DNA of 64,000 nucleotides from contig NZ_JACODZ010000004.1 in assembly GCF_014280965.1 (NCBI RefSeq), positions 434,001 through 498,000 of the forward strand. The letters run 5' to 3'. The position numbers and the translations under genes are program-made. Source of the DNA: Echinicola salinicaeni. GTDB taxonomy: Bacteria; Bacteroidota; Bacteroidia; Cytophagales; Cyclobacteriaceae. Positions 57,534-64,000 of this stretch are shown here, piece by piece. The number at the start of each line of letters is the position of its first letter. Position 1 is the first letter of the stretch. The notes under the pieces were generated by a model. That model was given only the letters and a program-made list of their open reading frames with translations, did not search any database and was not told the origin of the DNA.

Positions 57534-59276
57534 ATGAAAAAACAACCTATTATTCTATTGGCTTTTTTATGGGCCACCTTTGCTTTTAATCAAGTTTTAG
57601 GAAGACAAAAGGCAGACAATAGCCCTCTGTTTACCAAGGTCATTTATCAGGGAGATGATCAGGTTTATAATGAAAATCCTCTTGAAAAGGATGAATTTTA
57701 TAACCCGATTCTTCAAGGATGTTATCCTGATCCGGCCATTACCAGAAAGGGTAATGATTATTATATGGTAGTATCCTCTTTCGCCATGTTCCCGGGGGTG
57801 CCGATTTTCCATTCTAATGATTTGGTGAACTGGACTCAGATCGGTCATGTGCTGGATAGAACCTCTCAGCTAGATGTGCATGATACAGGAATAAGTGCAG
57901 GAGTGTACGCCCCGGATATCCGTTATAATCCTCACAACGATACTTTCTATATGATTACCACTGCATTTGCAGGAGGTTTGGGGAATTTCGTGGTCAAAAC
58001 CAAAGACCCCATGAAAGGTTGGAGTGAACCCTATAAGTTGAACTTTCAGGGGATTGACCCCGCCATATTCTTTGATGAGGACGGGAAGGCCTATGTGGTG
58101 CACAATGATGCACCAGCGCAGGGAGAGGAATTGTATAATGGTCACCGCGTGATTAAGGTTTGGGAATATGATCTTGAGAAGGACCAGGTTATTGCCGGAA
58201 CAGATAAAGTGATTGTCAATGGGGGAGTGGACCTGTCCCAAAAACCGATTTGGATTGAAGCTCCACATATCTATAAGAAGGATGGCAAGTATTATTTGAT
58301 GTGTGCTGAAGGTGGTACCGGAGGATGGCACAGTGAAGTGGTCTTTGTGAGCGATAATCCAAAAGGACCTTATATCCCAGCACCAAGTAATCCGATTCTT
58401 AGCCAACGGTATTTATCCCAGAACAGACAAAATAAAGTAGACTGGGCGGGTCATGCTGACTTGGTATTGGGACCGGATGATAAGTATTATGGCGTTTTCT
58501 TGGGTATTCGACCCAATGAAAAGAACCGAGTAAATACAGGCAGGGAAACCTTTATCCTACCAGTGGATTGGTCAGGTGAGTTTCCGGTTTTCGAAAATGG
58601 TTTGGTACCGATGGAGCCCAAACTGAAAATGCCCGAAGGCGTGAAGAACAAAACAGGACAGGAAGGGTTCTTTCCAAATGGTAACTTTACTTTTACAGAG
58701 GATTTTACATCCGAGAAATTGGATTATCGTTGGATAGGCCTAAGGGGACCAAGGGAAGCATTTATTTCCAAAACTAAAGGCGGTTTGAAGATCAATCCTT
58801 TTGACACCAATATCAAAGAGGTCAAACCCACTTCCACGCTCTTCCACAGGCAGCAGCACAAAAACTTTTCTTTTACTACTACCATGGAATACCAACCTGA
58901 GTCGGAAAAAGACTTGGCAGGTTTGACCAGTGTGCAAAGTGAAGCCTTCAATTATGTGTTTGGAGTTACCAAATCCGGAAAGAAAAATGTACTGGTACTG
59001 CAGCGAACTGAAGCACAGGGCAGAGGAAGAGACCGTAAGGTGAAGTCTGAAATCTTGGCGAGTACGGAGATTGACCTTAAGAATCCTGTGTCACTAAGAA
59101 TAAGTGCTAAAGGAGATGAATTTCAGTTCAGCTATTCCACTAACGGAACTGATTTCCAAAATCTGGGAGGTACAGTGTCCGGCGATATCCTTTCCACGAA
59201 TGTAGCTGGTGGGTTTACAGGCAATTTGATTGGTCTTTATGCTACCAAAGCCAATGATGCATATCCAACGGAGTAG
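57534..59276 (+). CDS. GH43 xylan 1,4-beta-xylosidase-type enzyme with C-terminal sandwich
   Basis: A 580-residue exported GH43 enzyme. The ATG at 57534 gives the signal ILLAFLWATFAFNQVLG; the longer frame from 57447 overlaps the preceding gene and lacks signal character. The triad is in QGCYPDPAITRKG, FQGIDPAIFFDEDG and WIEAPHIYKKDG. Residues after about 385 are the concanavalin-like beta-xylosidase C-terminal domain (FTEDFTSEKLDYRWIGLRG). This layout is typical of beta-xylosidases and some arabinofuranosidases. It ends about 245 bases before the esterase gene. Confidence 0.92.
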   Translation: MKKQPIILLAFLWATFAFNQVLGRQKADNSPLFTKVIYQGDDQVYNENPLEKDEFYNPILQGCYPDPAITRKGNDYYMVVSSFAMFPGVPIFHSNDLVNWTQIGHVLDRTSQLDVHDTGISAGVYAPDIRYNPHNDTFYMITTAFAGGLGNFVVKTKDPMKGWSEPYKLNFQGIDPAIFFDEDGKAYVVHNDAPAQGEELYNGHRVIKVWEYDLEKDQVIAGTDKVIVNGGVDLSQKPIWIEAPHIYKKDGKYYLMCAEGGTGGWHSEVVFVSDNPKGPYIPAPSNPILSQRYLSQNRQNKVDWAGHADLVLGPDDKYYGVFLGIRPNEKNRVNTGRETFILPVDWSGEFPVFENGLVPMEPKLKMPEGVKNKTGQEGFFPNGNFTFTEDFTSEKLDYRWIGLRGPREAFISKTKGGLKINPFDTNIKEVKPTSTLFHRQQHKNFSFTTTMEYQPESEKDLAGLTSVQSEAFNYVFGVTKSGKKNVLVLQRTEAQGRGRDRKVKSEILASTEIDLKNPVSLRISAKGDEFQFSYSTNGTDFQNLGGTVSGDILSTNVAGGFTGNLIGLYATKANDAYPTE

Positions 59277-59334
59277 ACAGATTTAAAAATCCATTAACTC
59301 CAAACCATGAAATACCTTTTTAAACCACCAACCT

Positions 59335-59365
59335 TAAGAGGTGGGGACTTTATGTCCTCACTTCT
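59335..59365 (+). terminator. Possible intrinsic terminator after the last GH43
   Basis: GTGGGGAC-TTTAT-GTCCTCAC forms an 8-bp stem with one G-U pair, followed by a short T-rich stretch. The T-run is broken, so termination is uncertain. Confidence 0.4.
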
Positions 59366-59520
59366 TTAATGACTATATCCTGAGTTGAAAATACCGAAGA
59401 ATTAGGTCAAGTAGCTCTGCTCTAATGGTACTTGGAGGACCGTGGCTAATATGAGGTCTCGTCCAATGAGACAATCGATTAACTTTAACCTATTTAAATA
59501 ACTTGATGATGTTGTATGTA

Positions 59521-60447
59521 ATGAAAACCCTCGCTAAAACCGCATTTGCAGGTGTATTATTCTTTTGTGCCCAAGCTACAATGGCACAGGATGGGACCAT
59601 GTATCCAATTGACAACCCCGAGGAACCCAATGCCATCCCACTGGGTACAGGAGGTGTGGAAGGTCAACCTTCTCCGGAGACCTGGTTTCGTCAATGGGGC
59701 GACCCAATGGCCAGAAATATCAGTACCGCTACCCTGACCCCTTTCTTCCCAGAACCCGGTAAGGCTAACGGTACTACAGTGATCGTAGCGCCTGGCGGAG
59801 GGTTTAGATGGCTTTCAATGGGTAACGAGGGTTGGGAAGTTGCAGAAGCGCTAGCTGAGCAGGGAATCACGGCATTTGTACTCAAATACAGGCTGCATCC
59901 GACCCCCGAATCTTTGGAAGATTTTAGCAATTCCATGAACAGGACCTTTGACGAAGCATCCAAAGCGACACAAGAAGGAAAAGCCCCTAGACGACCTCGC
60001 AGGAACCTGTCCGATCAACTCGAAGATGCAGAAGCCGCCTATGCCATGATTGTTGAGCGTGCCGAAGAGTGGGGAGTAGATACAGACAGGATAGGCATGA
60101 TTGGCTTTTCGGCAGGTGCTGGACTTACCATGCATTGTACACTCAATTCAGAGACCATGGATTTGGCCTTTATCGGTCCGGTTTATGGAGGTATGGGAGA
60201 AGTGGAGGTACCAAAGGATGCACCTCCTATGTTCAACGTAATTGCCAGTGATGATTTTCTTTTTCATGGACAATTTGGGGTGATACGCTCTTGGTACGAA
60301 GCTGGTATACCGGTAGAGTTTCACCTTTACCAAAATGGAGGTCATGGTTTCGGATTGGGCAATCCCGATCGTACCAGTAACCGATGGTTTGAGGCTTTTA
60401 TACATTGGTTAGATGTGAATGAGTTTCTGGTGGGGGATGACAGGTAA
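59521..60447 (+). CDS. Alpha/beta-hydrolase esterase (acetyl-xylan esterase-like)
   Basis: A 308-residue exported alpha/beta hydrolase. From the ATG at 59521 the signal is MKTLAKTAFAGVLFFCAQAT; an in-frame start six codons upstream, at 59503, is also possible. The oxyanion loop is VIVAPGGGFRWLS, the nucleophile Ser is in GMIGFSAGAGLTMH near residue 200 and the His in NGGHGFGLG near 277. This BD-FAE/fold-3 pattern occurs in carbohydrate esterases of xylan loci, so removal of acetyl or similar groups is inferred. It is a single-gene unit flanked by spacers of over 200 bases. Confidence 0.85.
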   Translation: MKTLAKTAFAGVLFFCAQATMAQDGTMYPIDNPEEPNAIPLGTGGVEGQPSPETWFRQWGDPMARNISTATLTPFFPEPGKANGTTVIVAPGGGFRWLSMGNEGWEVAEALAEQGITAFVLKYRLHPTPESLEDFSNSMNRTFDEASKATQEGKAPRRPRRNLSDQLEDAEAAYAMIVERAEEWGVDTDRIGMIGFSAGAGLTMHCTLNSETMDLAFIGPVYGGMGEVEVPKDAPPMFNVIASDDFLFHGQFGVIRSWYEAGIPVEFHLYQNGGHGFGLGNPDRTSNRWFEAFIHWLDVNEFLVGDDR

Positions 60448-60804
60448 GAACTGGAGAGCGGAGAAGGAAGAAAGGCTACTCCTAATTCCCTAATATTGGA
60501 CATTTGGCATGTTTAGACTCGGGATGGGATGCTTTATGCTGAAGAGGGAGTGATATTGTACAAGAAAGTTGGTTTTGGTCAACTGGAAGAACAAATAACT
60601 CCAGTAATGTCAAAGTAAGAAAGATAAATATGTGTTCATGGCTAATTCAGATGCCAAACTGATTTACTGTGAGTACAATTTTAATTTTGACTGGAAAAGA
60701 GAGAAGAGCTTTGAATTGCGCAAAAGGTTAAAAAAAGCATTCCATATTTCTCTAGTTCATTTTAATATCAATTTATTACCCTAAACTCAAAACAAACCTA
60801 TTTA
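60448..60804. other. Spacer containing decayed coding sequence
   Basis: This 357-base gap has no intact gene. Its right third holds a recognisable GH10 fragment (60629-60739, listed separately). A short open frame at 60517-60615 (DGMLYAEEGVILYKKVGFG in part) may be more of the same debris, but I cannot align it. AT-rich leader sequence of the next GH10 gene fills the end. Confidence 0.6.
60629..60739 (+). pseudogene. GH10 xylanase fragment, decayed
   Basis: In frame from 60629 the bases encode SDAKLIYCEYNFNFDWKREK and then SFELRKRLKKA. This aligns without gaps to PDAKLFYNDYNSIFGWKRDK and IFELVKRLKEN of the intact GH10 gene about 820 bases downstream. By hand count about 68 of 90 bases match between 60650-60739 and 61471-61560. 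The rest of the gene is missing. It is a remnant of an older xylanase copy or of a partial duplication. Confidence 0.75.
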
Positions 60805-61953
60805 ATGAAAAAACTTGGACTAAATTTTTGGGCTTTTATTGCTTTAAGTCTATTTATTTTCAGTTGTAACCCCTCTGATGAGATGCAACCGGACTTGGAC
60901 GGTAAGCCGGATTCCAATGACGGTAAAGAGCCCCCAAATGAAGAAGTAAAGGCTGTTCCACTAAAGGAGTTGTTCAAAGACTATTTCCCTATTGGAGCAG
61001 CGATCACACCTCAGCATGCGGATCCCAATACGTTACATGGGAAGGCACTGCTGGAACATTTTTCCAGTGTGACAGCGGAGAACGTTATGAAGCCGGATCA
61101 ATTGCAGCGAAATAAGGGAGAATTTACTTGGAACAATGCCGATAAAATAGTGCAGTTTGCCAAAGAGCACAATATTAAGGTTAGGGGACACTGTCTGACC
61201 TGGCACTCTCAGACTGCGGACTGGATGTTTTATGATGAAGATGGAGAACTTTTACCCAAGGAAATTGCCTTGGACCAACTCGAAGAACATATCAATACCG
61301 TAGTATCCAGGTACAAAGGAGATGTATATGCCTGGGATGTGGTGAATGAAGCCCTTTACGATTGGGATCCTGATGGGCTTATCTTTTACCGGGAAGATTC
61401 TCCCTGGTATCAAATGATAGGAGAGTCGTATATTGATTCAGCTTTTGTATATGCCCACAGGGCCGATCCAGATGCCAAACTGTTTTACAACGATTACAAC
61501 TCTATTTTTGGCTGGAAAAGGGACAAGATATTTGAATTGGTTAAAAGGCTAAAAGAGAATGATATCCCTATCGATGGTATTGGGATGCAAGGGCACTGGT
61601 TTGTAGGAACTTCTGAGGAAGACATCCGTACCACATTGGATTTGTACAAACAGTTGGGGGTTGAAATTCAGATTACGGAATTGGACGTATCGGTATATTT
61701 GTCAGGAGACGAGACTGGCTCTGAGACCTACACGGAAGCATTTTCCATTAGACAAAAGCAAGCGTACCGAATGATTTTTCAGGTCTTGCTGGATTACAGC
61801 GATATCATTTCAGGAGTGACGTTTTGGGGAATTGGAGATGATGGGACCTGGCTGGACAAACCGGGGCGTAAGGCTTTTCCGTTTTTGCTGGACGAAAACT
61901 TACAACCCAAACCGGTGTATTTTGAAGTGCAGGACTTGGTGCAAAACTACTGA
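60805..61953 (+). CDS. GH10 endo-1,4-beta-xylanase (single-domain, third of three)
   Basis: A 382-residue lipoprotein (lipobox FIFSC, Cys21) with an acidic linker before the barrel. GH10 features are NVMKPDQLQ, RGHCLTWHSQTADWMFY, the acid/base Glu in AWDVVNEALYDW and the nucleophile Glu in IQITELDVSVYLSG. It is closer in layout to the GH10 gene at 41352 than to the CBM-split one. Three xylanases in one locus suggest different substitution tolerances. A decayed GH10 fragment lies just upstream, and a GH3 gene follows after 150 bases. Confidence 0.95.
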   Translation: MKKLGLNFWAFIALSLFIFSCNPSDEMQPDLDGKPDSNDGKEPPNEEVKAVPLKELFKDYFPIGAAITPQHADPNTLHGKALLEHFSSVTAENVMKPDQLQRNKGEFTWNNADKIVQFAKEHNIKVRGHCLTWHSQTADWMFYDEDGELLPKEIALDQLEEHINTVVSRYKGDVYAWDVVNEALYDWDPDGLIFYREDSPWYQMIGESYIDSAFVYAHRADPDAKLFYNDYNSIFGWKRDKIFELVKRLKENDIPIDGIGMQGHWFVGTSEEDIRTTLDLYKQLGVEIQITELDVSVYLSGDETGSETYTEAFSIRQKQAYRMIFQVLLDYSDIISGVTFWGIGDDGTWLDKPGRKAFPFLLDENLQPKPVYFEVQDLVQNY

Positions 61954-62103
61954 TGCTCCCCCTGTTACTGAGTTCAGGTTAAATGTTCTCGATAAGGCGC
62001 AAAGAAAGATAGTTCTAAATCACTTGACAAGGGAAATTGTCAATTCAGCTTTAGCATTACATTAGATGAAAAAAAGGATAATTGATACCACCAAAATAAC
62101 TTA

Positions 62104-64000
62104 ATGATGAAAGTAAAATCTTTAGAAATACCTTCAATACACAAATTAGGATTTAGCTTTAGTGCCATGGGGTTAAAATATTGGGGACTAGGCTTTCTGT
62201 TATATTTAATGACTGGAAATATGGGGAGCCATGCTCAAGAAAGTGGTCCTGATTTTTCCTTTTTGGACACGGATAAAAACTTCGAAGAGCGGGTAGATAT
62301 TTTGGTGGATCAGATGACCTTGGAGGAGAAGGTAAGTCAAATGATGAATGCCTCTCCGGCCATTTCCCGTCTAAAGGTGCCTGAGTACAATTGGTGGAAT
62401 GAATGTCTACATGGTGTGGCTAGGGCAGGATATGCCACCGTATTCCCCCAGTCCATTTCCGTTGCGGCTTCTTTTGATAAAGGCCTTATGAAGGAAATAG
62501 GCACAGTGATTTCCGATGAGGCCAGGGCCAAGCACCACGAGTTTATCAGAAATGGCAAAAGGGGGATTTATACCGGACTGGATTTTTGGTCACCAAATAT
62601 CAATATATTTCGGGATCCAAGATGGGGAAGAGGCCATGAAACTTACGGCGAAGATCCTTATCTCACCGGAGAGCTGGCTTCCCAATTTATAGAGGGCTTG
62701 CAAGATCACGATGGGAAATACTTGAAGACCATTGCGACTTCCAAACACTTTGCAGTCCATTCCGGTCCTGAGCCGCTTCGACATTCTTTCGATGTGGATG
62801 TGAGTGATAGGGACCTCTATGAAACCTATCTTCCAGCATTCCGCAAAACGGTCAAAGAGGCAAAGGTATATTCAATCATGGGGGCGTACAATAGATTTAG
62901 GGGTGAATCGTGTAGTGGGCATGACTTTTTATTAAATCAAGTGTTAAGGGAGCAGTGGGGCTTTGAAGGTTATGTGGTTTCGGACTGTGGTGCTATCCAA
63001 GATATTCATACAGGCCATAAGATTGCCTCGACAGCAGCGGAAGCTGCGGCAATTGGTGTTTCTGGTGGTTGCGATTTGAATTGTGGAAATTATTATGTTC
63101 ACCTTACTGATGCCGTGGCGCAAGGTTTGGTAAGCGAGGAAGAGATTGATGTTGCGGTAAAGCGATTGTTTTTGGCCAGGTTCAAATTGGGAATGTTTGA
63201 TCCGGAGGAAGCGGTTTCTTTTGCCCAAATTCCTTTCGGAATCGTCTGCTCCGAGGCCCATAATACTTTGGCAAGACAGGCAGCCCAAAAAAGCATGGTG
63301 CTGCTGAAAAATCAGGATGATTTACTGCCCCTTTCGGTAGATCAGATCAAAAAGATAGCTGTAATTGGTCCCAATGCAGATAATGTAGAATCGCTTTTGG
63401 GTAACTATCATGGCATACCCAAAAAGCCGGTCACTTTTCTGGAGGGAATAAAGCACAAGGTGGGCCCAAAGGCTGAAGTAGTGTATTCAGAAGGTGTACA
63501 TCCTGCAGAAGGGTTTTATAACCTGAAGCCTGTACCTTCTGCTTATTTTGAAACGGAAGATGGACGTCAGGGGCTTAAAGCATCTTATTATAATAACCTA
63601 AACTGGGAAGGTGAGCCGGTCTTGGAGCGGATAGATGACCAAATTGATTTTTCCTGGGAGCACCAGCCCATCTCCAAAGAGCTGATCGATAATTTCTCTG
63701 TAAAATGGGAGGGTTATCTGGTTCCTCCGGCAAGTGGACGTTATGAATTCGGTGTGTTTTCAAAAAGAGGTATGAAAATACGTATTGACGGGAAAGAAAT
63801 ATCCAATGGGTCGGGTACCATTCACCGGGGAAGATATGCCACCGATATTGTTTCCATGGAAGCAGGGAAAAGGTATAAGGTGGAAGTTACTTTCTTCAGC
63901 GATGAGACCAATGCTATCGCCCAAATGCTGTGGGCAAGGCCAGATGTAAGCAAGATAGATGAGGCGGTTGCACTGGCCAAAAGTGCGGACTTGGCCGTGG
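62104..64000 (+). CDS. GH3 beta-xylosidase/beta-glucosidase with PA14 insert (partial, runs off the end)
   Basis: The frame is open from the ATG at 62104 to the window edge (632 codons) and continues beyond. After a signal region ending near GNMGSHAQ, the GH3 barrel shows YNWWNECLHGVAR, DPRWGRGHETYGEDPY and the nucleophile Asp294 in VVSDCGAIQD. The second domain starts near residue 395 (KSMVLLKNQDDLLPLS, then IAVIGPNADN). A PA14 module (about 491-612, LKASYYNNLNWEGEP to AQMLWARPDV) is inserted into it. GH3 enzymes with this pattern include bacterial beta-xylosidases, which would finish xylo-oligosaccharide breakdown here. The second Met (62107) is an alternative start. Confidence 0.93.
   Translation, partial: MMKVKSLEIPSIHKLGFSFSAMGLKYWGLGFLLYLMTGNMGSHAQESGPDFSFLDTDKNFEERVDILVDQMTLEEKVSQMMNASPAISRLKVPEYNWWNECLHGVARAGYATVFPQSISVAASFDKGLMKEIGTVISDEARAKHHEFIRNGKRGIYTGLDFWSPNINIFRDPRWGRGHETYGEDPYLTGELASQFIEGLQDHDGKYLKTIATSKHFAVHSGPEPLRHSFDVDVSDRDLYETYLPAFRKTVKEAKVYSIMGAYNRFRGESCSGHDFLLNQVLREQWGFEGYVVSDCGAIQDIHTGHKIASTAAEAAAIGVSGGCDLNCGNYYVHLTDAVAQGLVSEEEIDVAVKRLFLARFKLGMFDPEEAVSFAQIPFGIVCSEAHNTLARQAAQKSMVLLKNQDDLLPLSVDQIKKIAVIGPNADNVESLLGNYHGIPKKPVTFLEGIKHKVGPKAEVVYSEGVHPAEGFYNLKPVPSAYFETEDGRQGLKASYYNNLNWEGEPVLERIDDQIDFSWEHQPISKELIDNFSVKWEGYLVPPASGRYEFGVFSKRGMKIRIDGKEISNGSGTIHRGRYATDIVSMEAGKRYKVEVTFFSDETNAIAQMLWARPDVSKIDEAVALAKSADLAV

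Overview
The window looks like a Bacteroidota chromosome of the Cytophagales/Cyclobacteriaceae type (Echinicola/Cyclobacterium-like; inferred from gene families, low GC and A-rich start regions, not from a search). Supporting signs are SusC/SusD pairs, many Sec lipoproteins, a Bacteroidota-type tyrosine integrase and promoter-like TAnnTTTG boxes.

The left part (1-21.8 kb) is housekeeping and general metabolism. It holds an M3 oligopeptidase, an M28 aminopeptidase, two DinB-fold proteins, two hotdog thioesterases, an acyl-CoA dehydrogenase followed by an acyl-CoA synthetase, bioB, a DnaQ-GIY-YIG nuclease, a patatin-like lipase, a PhoX-type phosphatase, a small LOV-like PAS protein without the photoactive cysteine, metE under a cobalamin riboswitch, and an aldo/keto reductase. 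Several convergent pairs share bidirectional intrinsic terminators.

At 21.9-24.0 kb a truncated tRNA-Pro copy, an intact tRNA-Pro(GGG), a nest of inverted repeats, a tyrosine integrase and an excisionase-like HTH protein mark an integration site. Everything to the right is one large glycan-utilisation region.

From 24.6 kb to the right edge lies a polysaccharide utilisation locus for substituted xylan, probably glucuronoarabinoxylan. It starts with uxuA, then two susC/susD pairs, a DUF1735/DUF5627 surface lipoprotein and a GH10 xylanase whose catalytic domain is split by tandem CBMs, closed by a strong terminator at 40.0 kb. Beyond that come a GH5, two more GH10 xylanases, six GH43 enzymes, GH95, GH97, a CE6-like esterase, a double CE1 esterase, a further alpha/beta-hydrolase esterase and a GH3 with a PA14 insert that runs off the right end. 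The logic is surface binding and endo-cleavage by lipoprotein GH10/GH5, import through SusCD, and removal of arabinose, galactose and acyl groups followed by beta-xylosidase action in the periplasm. No regulator (HTCS, SusR, ECF sigma) and no GH67/GH115 alpha-glucuronidase is visible here; they may lie beyond 64 kb.

The most notable non-gene observations are a decayed GH10 fragment just upstream of the third xylanase, a repeat element at the 5' end of a GH43 gene, a structured spacer before GH95, shared palindromes in PUL spacers, and the tRNA/integrase boundary of the PUL.
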